From assembly GCA_947259225.1 (NCBI GenBank), contig CAMYLK010000013.1, positions 1 to 64,000 on the forward strand: DNA of 64,000 nt, read 5' to 3'. Each line of letters begins with the position of its first letter. Position 1 is the stretch's first letter. The notes under the pieces were generated by a model that did not search any database, was not told the DNA's origin, and saw only the letters and a program-made list of their open reading frames with translations. This document shows positions 46,704 to 55,939 of the stretch, piece by piece. Position numbers and translations under genes: made by a program. This stretch comes from an uncultured Desulfobulbaceae bacterium (lineage in GTDB: Bacteria; Desulfobacterota; Desulfobulbia; Desulfobulbales; Desulfobulbaceae).

Positions 46704-46967
46704 TCATTTCTCACAGTTAAACAGTTTCTTCACTTCTGGAATCGCTTTTTCAGGCTCTTCCCCTGAAATCTTTAACGTGAAACTAGAGCCATAAGCAAGA
46801 GACATTCCCAAAACATCCAGTACCGAGGAACAATCAATAATCTCATCTCCGTTTACGATTGCAAATGTTAGGTTGTAGTTATCTGCAATTCCAGCAAGTT
46901 TTGTTGCGACCCTGCTGTGTACTCCATTTCTATTATTAACCGTTATTATTCTTTGTACGGATTTCAT
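46704..46967 (-). CDS. ptsH: PTS phosphocarrier HPr
   Basis: An 87-residue HPr. The active-site His is His17 in NRNGVHSRVATKLA. The usual Arg-Pro after the His is Ser-Arg-Val here, so the loop is divergent. The regulatory-serine region reads CSSVLDVLGMSLAYGS, so a Ser46 equivalent is present (47 or 48). Its ATG overlaps the stop of the 127-residue gene by four bases. Confidence 0.92.
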   Translation of the reverse strand: MKSVQRIITVNNRNGVHSRVATKLAGIADNYNLTFAIVNGDEIIDCSSVLDVLGMSLAYGSSFTLKISGEEPEKAIPEVKKLFNCEK

Positions 46968-47347
46968 TTTACTCTACTCAAAGGATTTCGTTTTTTTCCT
47001 GCATTTATATTCGCTTCCTGCGATTTATTATCTGATAAGGATGAATCCTGTCCAGCATCAAGGTAAACAGCCTGCATAAACCGTTTTGCTCCCTGCATAG
47101 TGAATGTTTCCTGTCCGGTAAACTGCGGTTCCCGTAATATCCAACTTATTTTCTGCGGCGGCAGTGTAAGAAGATGCAGGTTTACGATCCACCATTCATC
47201 TTTTCGTTCTGGATCTCTTTCAACAGAATTTACTACACCATACACTATCAGTTCAGGATCTTTAGAGACAATGATGACATGGTCTCCCGCTTCTGTGGTG
47301 TTCTTGAAGGTGACTATTTTTTTTAACTCATCAATCAGCTTATTCAT
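46964..47347 (-). CDS. Conserved-context hypothetical protein next to ptsH
   Basis: I do not recognise this 127-residue soluble protein. Residues 1-95 look globular (VIIVSKDPELIVYGVVNSVERD, WWIVNLHLLTLPPQKISWIL), with a beta-rich core. The last 30 residues are polar and probably disordered. It overlaps ptsH by four bases and follows the 590-residue gene by six, so it is expressed together with the PTS proteins. Confidence 0.75.
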   Translation of the reverse strand: MNKLIDELKKIVTFKNTTEAGDHVIIVSKDPELIVYGVVNSVERDPERKDEWWIVNLHLLTLPPQKISWILREPQFTGQETFTMQGAKRFMQAVYLDAGQDSSLSDNKSQEANINAGKKRNPLSRVK

Positions 47348-47353
47348 TATATT

Positions 47354-49126
47354 CTACCGATTCTCACCCTCCAGCTGCAGAGCTGATTTCATTATAATTT
47401 CGGTTTCGGTTCTGTATAATCGGCCAGACTTTACTTTGTACATTTTTAGACCTTCAAGTACAGGCAGGATGATTTCGTCGATGACAACCTTATTTTTCGA
47501 CACCGAGTGCGTATCAAAAAAAGGGAGCAATGTACCGTACCACATCAGCATTTCTTTCAACACATCAACCAGTTCAGCATTTTTATAGTAGACAACCATA
47601 TTATTTTTTTCAGATAACCCGACATCTATTTTTTTAAATAAAGGGGCTCCAGTAAGCAATTTTCTATCATTTAATAAAATTTTCTCAAGTTGAGTTGAAC
47701 TGTCGGCAATAACAAGAAAACCATCAGAAAACGTATATGAAGGCTGTACCAGTCCTCCGGCAAGCAAGACAGTGTAAACTTTATTATTGCTGACAACCGA
47801 TTGTCGAACATGCAGGCCCGCAAAAAGCTTTTCCAGAAGGTGATCAACCTCTTCTGCGTCAGTAACTTTGACCTGCAGGGATATTCTCGGCATAGGAAAA
47901 AAACCGGATGACCTGATTTCTGTCACGTTAAGACTTACTTGACTACCCAGCAAAGACAAAAATTCTTCTACGGACAACTCGGTATTATCGAATAACCATG
48001 TCTCGAGCTGAAGTAAATAAGGGTGCATAAAGTTATTCGGACCTTTTTGTATGAATGCCCACATTTCACCAGCATCAAAAGCATTGGTCCAAAAATGGGC
48101 GAGAATATCATCCGGCAGCGAGGTAAGGACTGTATCAAATTCCGGTTGGTATTTTTGTAACAGGGTGTTTTCAAAATGAACATTATCAGGATTGTATTGA
48201 ATTACTCCTGTATACCTGAAAAGATTTGCATGAGGTTGTCTGAAAAAAGCAATATATTTCACCGGCAGTTCATCAAACAGGATATTGTTATGAACCGCTG
48301 AACCCAGGGCATGAAAGTCCCAGGTTTCCTTAATTCGGTTCAAAATGCTCTGCAGGCTTTTTACATTTACGTAAACAAACTGATCATCACTGCCTCCAGC
48401 TCTTTTTTTTAACAAACTGTAGGTGTTGTTATCTTTAAGGCCGGATTGTCCTGTTGTCATGTTCTCAATGGAAATATCAATACAGCTCTTTACCGCCTTC
48501 GGAGATAAGGAGGCGATAACAAGACCATCGGTCACAGAAGACGAAAATGACATGCTGTTATTGAAAACGTATGTTCTGATAATCCTTCCTCTGTATGGCT
48601 GTTCCGTATACTCAAAATCGCTTGCAAAAAATCTGGAAGAAAAATCAACGATTGACGCTCTGTGCTTAGGACGGGCAATGAGGACCATCATGCGGACCGG
48701 ATTGTTCTTCTCAATATGAGAATTTCCGGAAGGTAGTTCAGGGATTACCCCAAGCAGGACACGTTTGCCGAATAACTCCCTGAACAGAGGACTTTCTATC
48801 GCCCCTTCAAATTGATTAAAACTCTGTATTAACTTCTGGAAATCATTCTCCGGGACACCAAGTTCACTTAAGGCTTCCTGCCATTGTATAGAGGCGACCT
48901 GTCTGCCGAGCTTTGATCTTCTGAGCCTGTCGATCGAACCAGCCGGTTCTTTCAGGTCAACCATCAAAGCAGTGTTCCGTGGCAACATGCTTACCGGATC
49001 AACAGCACTTTCAATGCCTGATGTAAGAATATAAACAAGAATGCAGAAAACCATGAGAAATAAGAGAAATAAAATAGTTTTATTTCGCTGTGTCAGTATC
49101 TTCTGTTGTTTCAAGTTACTATGCAT
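47354..49126 (-). CDS. Membrane-anchored protein resembling DUF3352
   Basis: A 590-residue protein with one N-terminal membrane helix (about 18-36) and a large, presumably periplasmic domain. The segment SMLPRNTALMVDLKEPAGSIDRL resembles DUF3352 proteins, whose function is unknown; the match is by eye only. A pattern of FV(Y/I)VNVKSL, LPDDILAHFW and SYTFSDGFLVIADSS suggests repeated alpha/beta units. It overlaps the kinase stop by eight bases, and the 127-residue gene follows six bases after it. Confidence 0.78.
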   Translation of the reverse strand: MHSNLKQQKILTQRNKTILFLLFLMVFCILVYILTSGIESAVDPVSMLPRNTALMVDLKEPAGSIDRLRRSKLGRQVASIQWQEALSELGVPENDFQKLIQSFNQFEGAIESPLFRELFGKRVLLGVIPELPSGNSHIEKNNPVRMMVLIARPKHRASIVDFSSRFFASDFEYTEQPYRGRIIRTYVFNNSMSFSSSVTDGLVIASLSPKAVKSCIDISIENMTTGQSGLKDNNTYSLLKKRAGGSDDQFVYVNVKSLQSILNRIKETWDFHALGSAVHNNILFDELPVKYIAFFRQPHANLFRYTGVIQYNPDNVHFENTLLQKYQPEFDTVLTSLPDDILAHFWTNAFDAGEMWAFIQKGPNNFMHPYLLQLETWLFDNTELSVEEFLSLLGSQVSLNVTEIRSSGFFPMPRISLQVKVTDAEEVDHLLEKLFAGLHVRQSVVSNNKVYTVLLAGGLVQPSYTFSDGFLVIADSSTQLEKILLNDRKLLTGAPLFKKIDVGLSEKNNMVVYYKNAELVDVLKEMLMWYGTLLPFFDTHSVSKNKVVIDEIILPVLEGLKMYKVKSGRLYRTETEIIMKSALQLEGENR

Positions 49127-51767
49127 TATCGTCTGTTTGCTTTGTTGGAGGAGTTCTTTTTAGATAATAGGAGAGAAGACCGAACATCACCTTTCTGTCT
49201 ATTGGTTTCGGCAGATAATCGTCCATGCCGGCTTCCAGACATTTTTTCCGGTCCCCTTCCATGACACAGGCAGTCATGGCTATAATTGGGGTATGACGGG
49301 AAGACTCTGATTCCAGAAACCTGATTTTCCTCACGGCCTCATACCCATCTGTTTCCGGCATCTGCACATCCATGAGAATACAATCAAAATATTCATTCTG
49401 CCATGCTTCAACAGCTTCTGAACCATTGGTTACGGTTTTTACATTGTAACCGGCAAATTCAAGAAGAGAGACCGCCAGAGTGGTGTTGATCAGGTCATCT
49501 TCAGCAAGTAGAATTTTTACCTTATGTGATGTTTCAGCGGTTTGTTGCCGGACATCTTCTGAGCTTTGATCACAGGTTAGCGGTAGCTTGCATACTTCAT
49601 ACAATGGCAGGCTGAACCAGAATCGTGATCCTTTCCCCAATTTGCTCTCAAGCAATATATCCCCTCCCATCAACTGGACAATGCGTTTGGAAATTGGCAG
49701 CCCTAACCCTGTCCCGCCGTACCGTCTGGAATGGGAAGAATCCGCCTGGGCAAATGCATGAAAAATGGTATTCTGTTTATCAGGAGAAATACCAATGCCG
49801 GTATCAATCACTTCAAACAAAATAAGCCTGTTATCTATGTTCAGTTTACCAGCAACTCCAAGACGCACGGTCACACTTCCCTGCTCTGTAAACTTGATGC
49901 CATTACCCACGAGATTGTAAAAAACCTGCATAAGCCTGGTTTCATCTCCATGGACTATATCAGGCACCTCATCGCTTATTTCAAGATTCAAATCCAGTTT
50001 TTTGTTCAGAGCCTGAACCGAAAAGCTGCCAGTCACCTCTTGCATCATTGCGCGAATTGAAAACGGAATATTATCAAGCTCCAGCTGTTCCATCTCATTT
50101 TTGGAAAAATCGAGGATATCATTGATGATTTTCATCAATCTTTTCGCTGAAGTGAGAACCAGCTTTAATTTTTCCTTTCTTTCCGGTTCCGATTCCCTGT
50201 CATGCAGCATTTCAGTAATTCCAATGATCCCGTTCATTGGTGTACGTAATTCATGGCTCATGTTTGCCAGGAACTCACTCTTTGCCTGACTTGCTGCTTC
50301 AGCATCAATTATTGCCTGCTCAAGTGCATTTTCAGCTTTTTTTCTTTCACTGATGTCTTCAATAACCCATACTATACCCCTGGAAAGATCGTTCTGGTCA
50401 ATGGCCTTTCCGCTTAAAGAACATGGTATCATTGTATCGTCTTTTCTCTTCAAAAAATACTCTATGTGTTCCAGGTCACGGACAGCAAGCTGCCGGGAAT
50501 AGGTCCGCACAAAATTTCGAAAAGAATCCTTGTCCTGAAAAAATATTCTGATATCCTGCCCGGGAAGCTCATCAGCAGAGTACCCTGAAATATCATTCAT
50601 CTTTTCATTTACACTTGAAATAATGCCATCCCGTACCAGTACAATTCCAACAAGGCTGGTTGCGAGTATTGTTTCCAGTTCACGGCGGGTAGCCAACCTT
50701 GAGGCTTCAACCTTCCTGCTCCGTTCCCGGCTCAATCTGACTTCCTCGGTGAGTTGTTCCTCCCTGTAGGCAAAGATAAACCCGAGAATAACGGTAAAGC
50801 CTGTAAAAAGAATTATCAGCTCAGTCAGAAAAATAACGCCAAAGGGATACTTTATCGGACGCAGCGTCAAAATTTTCCAGCCCGGCAGATCGATTGACTG
50901 CAGGTGAGCCATGTATCTTTTTCCATTATAAATGATCACCTGTGTATTGACCTGGAAAGGCATAGGGGTCAGGGGATGATCATGGAACTGTCTGTTATTG
51001 ACAAGTGCTGATCTTTCGGATTCTGAAAGGGGCATGGCTGCATGATAAAGCCATTTATCGTTTGTTGCTGAAAATACTATACCTTCCGGGGAGAGAAGCA
51101 ATATATCCTGATCATCACCGAAACGATTGACATAGTAGTCAACAAAATCCATGGACACCTTAATAACAACCACTCCAATTGGATTGTTGTCGAGGCCACC
51201 TCTAACTGTTTCACTGAAGTACAGGCCTCTTTTTCCGGTTGTCACACCAACAGCGGCATATGTGCTTGAACTTCCTGCAATGGCCTGGGTAAAATAGGGA
51301 CGAAACCTGTAATTGTTGCCCGTCACGGTTCCACCCTCAGCAAGGGGGGAACTGCCTACAACAGTCCCCTGCCCGTCAAGAACATAAACGATTGAAGCCT
51401 CCAGAACATCTCTGGCCGTTATCAGGACATCCAGCAGATTATCGTTATCGGGAAGTTTACTGCCAACGCAAACTGATTGGACCTCTCCGTTGCGTGCTAA
51501 AGAAGAAACAGCCGCATCAAAGTGATGTACCGCAAAAGTATTGATCTCTTCCACTAGATGACCGGCAACTGTCTTCTGCCTGGCAGTGGTAATATACCTG
51601 ACAAGGTGATCGCTTAATATCGCTACGGCAATACAGATTGCAAGAGTAAGAAAAGCGGTAAAAATAACCCTTTTTCTGGTCAGTCGGGCCCTTAGCCCTC
51701 CCGGACGTGTAAACGGATAAATAAATTTATCCGGAATCGAACTTTTCCTGCCAGTTTTGTCCTTCAT
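49119..51767 (-). CDS. Hybrid sensor histidine kinase (Cache-PAS-HisKA-HATPase-REC)
   Basis: Membrane sensor of 882 residues. Helix 1 (about 33-54) is followed by a periplasmic Cache domain resembling DctB-type sensors (FRPYFTQAIAG, GVTTGKRGLYFSE). Helix 2 (about 318-340), a PAS domain (about 365-480) and the HisKA domain with NMSHELRTPMNG come next. The HATPase has NLVGNGIKFTEQG and GGTGLGLPISK. A C-terminal REC has phospho-Asp in CILMDVQMPETDG and KP late. It may sense a carboxylate, by analogy only. It is first in the chain that continues to ptsH, ptsI and thiL. Confidence 0.92.
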   Translation of the reverse strand: MKDKTGRKSSIPDKFIYPFTRPGGLRARLTRKRVIFTAFLTLAICIAVAILSDHLVRYITTARQKTVAGHLVEEINTFAVHHFDAAVSSLARNGEVQSVCVGSKLPDNDNLLDVLITARDVLEASIVYVLDGQGTVVGSSPLAEGGTVTGNNYRFRPYFTQAIAGSSSTYAAVGVTTGKRGLYFSETVRGGLDNNPIGVVVIKVSMDFVDYYVNRFGDDQDILLLSPEGIVFSATNDKWLYHAAMPLSESERSALVNNRQFHDHPLTPMPFQVNTQVIIYNGKRYMAHLQSIDLPGWKILTLRPIKYPFGVIFLTELIILFTGFTVILGFIFAYREEQLTEEVRLSRERSRKVEASRLATRRELETILATSLVGIVLVRDGIISSVNEKMNDISGYSADELPGQDIRIFFQDKDSFRNFVRTYSRQLAVRDLEHIEYFLKRKDDTMIPCSLSGKAIDQNDLSRGIVWVIEDISERKKAENALEQAIIDAEAASQAKSEFLANMSHELRTPMNGIIGITEMLHDRESEPERKEKLKLVLTSAKRLMKIINDILDFSKNEMEQLELDNIPFSIRAMMQEVTGSFSVQALNKKLDLNLEISDEVPDIVHGDETRLMQVFYNLVGNGIKFTEQGSVTVRLGVAGKLNIDNRLILFEVIDTGIGISPDKQNTIFHAFAQADSSHSRRYGGTGLGLPISKRIVQLMGGDILLESKLGKGSRFWFSLPLYEVCKLPLTCDQSSEDVRQQTAETSHKVKILLAEDDLINTTLAVSLLEFAGYNVKTVTNGSEAVEAWQNEYFDCILMDVQMPETDGYEAVRKIRFLESESSRHTPIIAMTACVMEGDRKKCLEAGMDDYLPKPIDRKVMFGLLSYYLKRTPPTKQTDDNA

Positions 51768-51852
51768 TTATAAATTGGGATCATGCGCAATTCCTTCAAC
51801 TTATTCAATTGAAGTTATGGGGTATTAAAAATTTGAAAAATATATTGAAACT

Positions 51853-53493
51853 TCAAATCGGGCATATGAGATTACCCAGTTTTTCGGTCAGTTTCATGTT
51901 TTCAGAATAATCCACAGACACGTCGACGACTACAACCGTATTATCCTGAAAAGCCTGCTCAAGAACAGGGACAAGTTCAGTTGCCTCATTAACTCTGTAA
52001 CCCTTTGCCCCGAAAGATTCAGCATATTTTACAAAGTCCGGATTTGTGAAATCAACGTACCCGCTTCGACCAAAACGTCTTTCCTGGTGCCACTTGATAA
52101 GGCCATACCCCATATCATTCCATATCATAACTACGATTGGTATTTCGTATCTGAGTGCAGTCTCTATCTCCTGGGAATTCATCATGAATCCGGCGTCTCC
52201 GGTTATAGCCAGTACCCTGCGGTCAGGATTGACAAGCTTGGCAGCGATGGAACCAGGAACGGCTATTCCCATGGCGGCAAAGCCGTTGGAAATAATACAG
52301 GTGTTCGGCTTCTCACATGAATAGAGTCGTGCCACCCACATTTTATGGGCTCCAACATCAGATATGAGGATGTCATCATTTCCCATGACTTTTCTCGTGT
52401 CACTGAGAATTCGCTGCGGTTTAAGCGGAAAGCTGTCATCATTCTCATAGGTGCTTAATTCCCTGACTATATGATCCCGTAGTGTGCCGGTACTGAGTTT
52501 TTCATGACGTACGCATTTATCAGCTATTCTACCCAGTGATTTTGCAATATCTCCAATAACACCTACTTCCAGGATGTACTTAGCGTCAACCTCTGCATAT
52601 ACCTGGTCGATATGCACGATTTTCTTGTCGCCGTCAGGATGCCAGAGGTGTGGATGATATTCAACCATGTCAAATCCAACGCATATCACCACATCAGATC
52701 GATCAAATCCACAAGCTACATAATCATGTGCCTGAAGTCCTATCGCCCCAAGGCAAAAAGGATGGGAGAACGGAATGGTCCCCTTGGCCATGAAGGTAGT
52801 CGCCACAGGAATACCCAGCCTTTCGGCAAATTGTGTTAAAGCATCACTGGCATTGCCTCGCACCACACCGTTTCCCGCAAGTATTATAGGGAATTTCGCT
52901 TCACAAATAACCTCTGCGGCTTTATCGACCTTTAATTCTGACGGATCTGGTGGAAGGGGGCCCTGTACCTTGAGGGGTTTGGCGCTGTCTTCCACCTCCT
53001 GGGCCGCAATGTTTTCCGGAAAACTGATAAAGCCACCGCCAGGTTTTTCCGCCTGAACATCCTTAAATGCCTTACGGACGATTTCAGGAATAATTTCAGG
53101 TTCCAGAATGGCAACGCTGTATTTTGAAACCGGCTCAAACAGATTAACCAGATCGAGTATCTGGTGACTTTCCTTATGCATTCTTGTTGTAGCACCCTGC
53201 CCTGATATGGCAATAATCGGGGCATGATCCATGTTGGCGTCGGCAAAACCCGTGAGAAGATTTGTCGCTCCGGGGCCCAGGGTTGAAATGCAGACTCCGG
53301 GACGACCGGTCAATCTGCCGTACACATCAGCCATAAATGCAGCTGCCTGCTCATGCCGTACAGTTATAAACTGAATGGGACTGTCTAAGAGGGCATCAAT
53401 TATATGCAGGTTCTCTTCACCGGGAATACCGAATATATATTCGACTCCTTCGTTTTCCAGGCACCTGACAAGAAGCTGAGCAGCAGTAGGCAT
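51853..53493 (-). CDS. Acetolactate synthase large subunit, catabolic type
   Basis: ThDP enzyme joining two pyruvates into acetolactate. The 546-residue protein has the catalytic Glu in VRHEQAAAFMADVYGRL, STLGPGATNLLTG, and the ThDP motif GDAGFMMN...WNDMGYGLIKW. The pattern resembles AlsS-type, stand-alone synthases, and no small regulatory subunit is adjacent. A role in acetoin formation or in branched amino acids cannot be distinguished here. The gene is alone; 250 bases upstream contain a 16-base palindrome. Confidence 0.9.
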   Translation of the reverse strand: MPTAAQLLVRCLENEGVEYIFGIPGEENLHIIDALLDSPIQFITVRHEQAAAFMADVYGRLTGRPGVCISTLGPGATNLLTGFADANMDHAPIIAISGQGATTRMHKESHQILDLVNLFEPVSKYSVAILEPEIIPEIVRKAFKDVQAEKPGGGFISFPENIAAQEVEDSAKPLKVQGPLPPDPSELKVDKAAEVICEAKFPIILAGNGVVRGNASDALTQFAERLGIPVATTFMAKGTIPFSHPFCLGAIGLQAHDYVACGFDRSDVVICVGFDMVEYHPHLWHPDGDKKIVHIDQVYAEVDAKYILEVGVIGDIAKSLGRIADKCVRHEKLSTGTLRDHIVRELSTYENDDSFPLKPQRILSDTRKVMGNDDILISDVGAHKMWVARLYSCEKPNTCIISNGFAAMGIAVPGSIAAKLVNPDRRVLAITGDAGFMMNSQEIETALRYEIPIVVMIWNDMGYGLIKWHQERRFGRSGYVDFTNPDFVKYAESFGAKGYRVNEATELVPVLEQAFQDNTVVVVDVSVDYSENMKLTEKLGNLICPI

Positions 53494-53679
53494 AGAACAC
53501 CCTAATGTGAAAATTTATTTGTAATCAAATATAGAATATACATAAACTGTTATCGTGATGGATAGTATACCATCCAAAAATGAGAAAATCATTCGTTGGT
53601 TTATACACGGCAGGATAAAGGGCAATACAGAAAAAAAGACTGTATAAAGGGAGAAGAAGGCTGGGCCAATCATCTTCAT

Positions 53680-53695
53680 TCAAGTCATGACTTGA
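53680..53695. promoter_or_regulatory. 16-base perfect palindrome upstream of acetolactate synthase
   Basis: TCAAGTCATGACTTGA lies 187 bases upstream of the acetolactate synthase start and 48 bases past the phosphatidyltransferase stop. There is no T run, so an operator is as likely as a terminator. The binding protein is unknown. Confidence 0.35.
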
Positions 53696-53742
53696 TAAGA
53701 AATAATATGGAACAGGAATATATAACCGGAATAACACTCCTG

Positions 53743-54297
53743 TCAGTACAAGAATTCATTTCTATTATGTCGTGAACGCAGTCGAAGCCCCTTGAGAAAT
53801 TTTCTTCCATAATCAATGGCGGCAATAAAACTAACCAGAGCTGTCAAATACAGGACAGATACAACAGGTTCAGGTATAATCGCGGTAACGACCAGGAGGA
53901 GAAATTGTCCTGCTGTTGCCAATTTCCCGGACCACCTGGCATCCATCTTCCGGAAAGAATCCCAGGCTCCTGTTAAAGCAGCATAAGCCGCAATGAAAAC
54001 AACTGTAAGGTCCCTGACAATAACAGCTGGTATCCACCAACCGCTGAACCTGCCGGCGAACACATAGGTCGTTAATACAGAAAGCACGAACAACTTGTCT
54101 GCGGCGGCATCGAGAAGTCCACCCTGCCAGCTTGTAACATTACAGCGTCTTGCAATCCAGCCGTCGAGAAAATCGCTCAGTCCTCCACCAATGACAAGCC
54201 ATATCCAGAGATGTTCAGGACTGAATGGGAACCAAATCGCAAGACCCAGACGAAACGCGGATAAGATATTGGGGATGAATCGGACAATTGTTTTCAT
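53743..54297 (-). CDS. CDP-alcohol phosphatidyltransferase
   Basis: Integral membrane enzyme of phospholipid synthesis, 184 residues with about five membrane helices. The full catalytic motif DG(x2)AR(x8)G(x3)D(x3)D is present, beginning FLDGWIARRC and ending LLDAAADK. PgsA-like (glycerophosphate) activity is plausible, but the alcohol acceptor cannot be read from the sequence. The gene is alone and divergent from the PstS-like gene, separated by a palindrome-rich region. Confidence 0.9.
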   Translation of the reverse strand: MKTIVRFIPNILSAFRLGLAIWFPFSPEHLWIWLVIGGGLSDFLDGWIARRCNVTSWQGGLLDAAADKLFVLSVLTTYVFAGRFSGWWIPAVIVRDLTVVFIAAYAALTGAWDSFRKMDARWSGKLATAGQFLLLVVTAIIPEPVVSVLYLTALVSFIAAIDYGRKFLKGLRLRSRHNRNEFLY

Positions 54298-54388
54298 ATA
54301 ATCTATATTTAGTATAAAAACTTTATCCTGTACAAGTAATTCTTACATCAGATTGTATTTCCAACTCCTTGTTATTGATAGACATAAT

Positions 54389-54614
54389 TTTACATGTAAA
54401 TCCACACTTAAACTATATGTAAATATTACTATTGCCCCTGCTTACAGCATGTTAATTAACATCTTGATTTTACACACAAACGTAGATTACACTTTGTAAT
54501 TATTACACTTATAAGTAAAAAAATGACAATTATTACTTGCTTATTGAATTTCATTTTTGTTATTATGTTAACAAGGTCTAAAATTGGTGTGTTTAATATC
54601 ATTCTTACTTGTAA
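54389..54614. promoter_or_regulatory. Cluster of palindromes before the PstS-like gene
   Basis: In this AT-rich noncoding region I count at least six palindromes. They are TTTACATGTAAA (54389-54400), ATGTTAATTAACAT (54449-54462), ATTACA-CTT-TGTAAT (54486-54500), ACTTATAAGT (54507-54516), TGTTAACA (54566-54573) and TTAC-TT-GTAA (54605-54614). Several share TTACNNGTAA-like halves. They may be operators for the divergent genes. Chance palindromes are more frequent in AT-rich DNA, so this is tentative. Confidence 0.4.
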
Positions 54615-54726
54615 TAGATAATCACAATAATCAACTGTGGTCATCGGTGAAGTAGATATTATCATTCAATTTTTAGTTACAGTATTTTGGGGTAGAGTCA
54701 AATTTTTATCCAAGGAGATCAAAACA

Positions 54727-55635
54727 ATGAAAAATGCAGGCAAAATGATAAAAAAAACCGGGATAGTAATCTCAATGGCTTGTGTGGTGTCGTTAATGTC
54801 ACTGCTGACTACACAGGCAGCCGAACAAATCACAACAGCCGGCTCAAGCACTATCCGGCCGATTGTAAACAAAGCTTCTGTCGCATTCAAAAAAACCCAC
54901 CCTGGTGTAGGTTTTGTTGTTGGTGGAGGCGGAAGCAGTCATGGGGTCAAAGCAGTCGGAACAGGTGAGGTGATGATCGGCCAGGCGTCGCGCTACATTA
55001 AAGACAAGGAAATGCAGAAGTATCCAAAACTTGTACCATTTATGGTCGGACTTGACGGTATAGCAATGATCGTCAACAAAAACAATCCGCTCGGCTCAAT
55101 CACCAAGGAGCAGGTACAAAATATCTTTACCGGCAGGGTTACCAACTGGAAGGATGTGGGCGGCAATGATGCACCAATCGTATTAATCAGCAAGGAAGAA
55201 GGACGATCCACTCTGGAGCTGTTCCTCAAATACTTTGGCCTGGAAGCAAAAGAGACCGGTGAAGGGCGCAACATGAAAATGGTGCACAAAAAGAAAGGTG
55301 ACAGCGCGTTTGGTACAGCAGAGGCAAAATTGATCGGCCCGAACAAAGAAGCAATAGCAGCGGTCTCTACTAAAACCAATGCCATTGCGTATGTGTCCAT
55401 TGGCACTGCCCAGGAAATAGCCAAAAAAGGCGGCAGGTTGAAATTGCTGGACCTTGACGGTGTACCTGCGACCATCCAGAATGTAGGCAACGAGACATAT
55501 CCTTTACGTCGCCCCCTACATGTTATAACGAATGGCGACCCCCAAGGAACTGTCAAAGAGTTTATCGACTTCATCCTGAGCGATGAAGGCCAGAAAATTG
55601 TCGAAGCACTTGAGTTCATTAAAGTGTCGTCATAA
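54727..55635 (+). CDS. PstS-like phosphate-binding protein
   Basis: A 302-residue periplasmic substrate-binding protein. It has a signal peptide (about 1-35, ending TQAAEQ), then the phosphate-loop segment TAGSSTIRPI, GQASRYIKDKEM, FMVGLDGIAMIVNKNNP, FTGRVTNWKDVGG and EEGRSTLELF, which match PstS-family binding sites. No pstCAB or phoU genes follow, so it is an orphan. It may feed a distant transporter, or serve as a sensor input. AAGGAG lies nine bases before the ATG at 54727. Confidence 0.9.
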   Translation: MKNAGKMIKKTGIVISMACVVSLMSLLTTQAAEQITTAGSSTIRPIVNKASVAFKKTHPGVGFVVGGGGSSHGVKAVGTGEVMIGQASRYIKDKEMQKYPKLVPFMVGLDGIAMIVNKNNPLGSITKEQVQNIFTGRVTNWKDVGGNDAPIVLISKEEGRSTLELFLKYFGLEAKETGEGRNMKMVHKKKGDSAFGTAEAKLIGPNKEAIAAVSTKTNAIAYVSIGTAQEIAKKGGRLKLLDLDGVPATIQNVGNETYPLRRPLHVITNGDPQGTVKEFIDFILSDEGQKIVEALEFIKVSS

Positions 55636-55737
55636 AGAGAGCCTTTATGGTTTAAATTTGATTATAATATTTAACTCAGCTATAATTTTAAAACCTGGCA
55701 AAATTGTAAGTATTATTGCTTTTATAACTGAAAATAT

Positions 55738-55771
55738 CCAAAGGACATCCTGCAGGCAGGATGTCCTTTGG
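55738..55771. terminator. Long perfect hairpin after the PstS-like gene
   Basis: A 15-bp perfect stem (CCAAAGGACATCCTG / CAGGATGTCCTTTGG) with loop CAGG begins about 100 bases after the gene's stop. No T run follows on either strand. It may stop transcription with help from a factor, protect the mRNA 3' end, or be a repeated extragenic element. Confidence 0.55.
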
Positions 55772-55939
55772 AGTGTGTATATGTTTCAATGGGAAATCTT
55801 ATAATACTTTGAACCAGCATCTTCGATTCATACCTGAGAAGACAGAATGATGGTCTCCAGGTTTTTTAATTTATAAACATTTCCTGTAACATCAGTCATG
55901 TATTAATCAGAAAGGATTTGAAAAAAAAGGGTGGCCCCA

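Noticed and set aside
54993-55619. A 208-codon minus-strand frame
   Set aside because: Antisense to the PstS-like gene; Ser/Pro-rich translation typical of a shadow frame.
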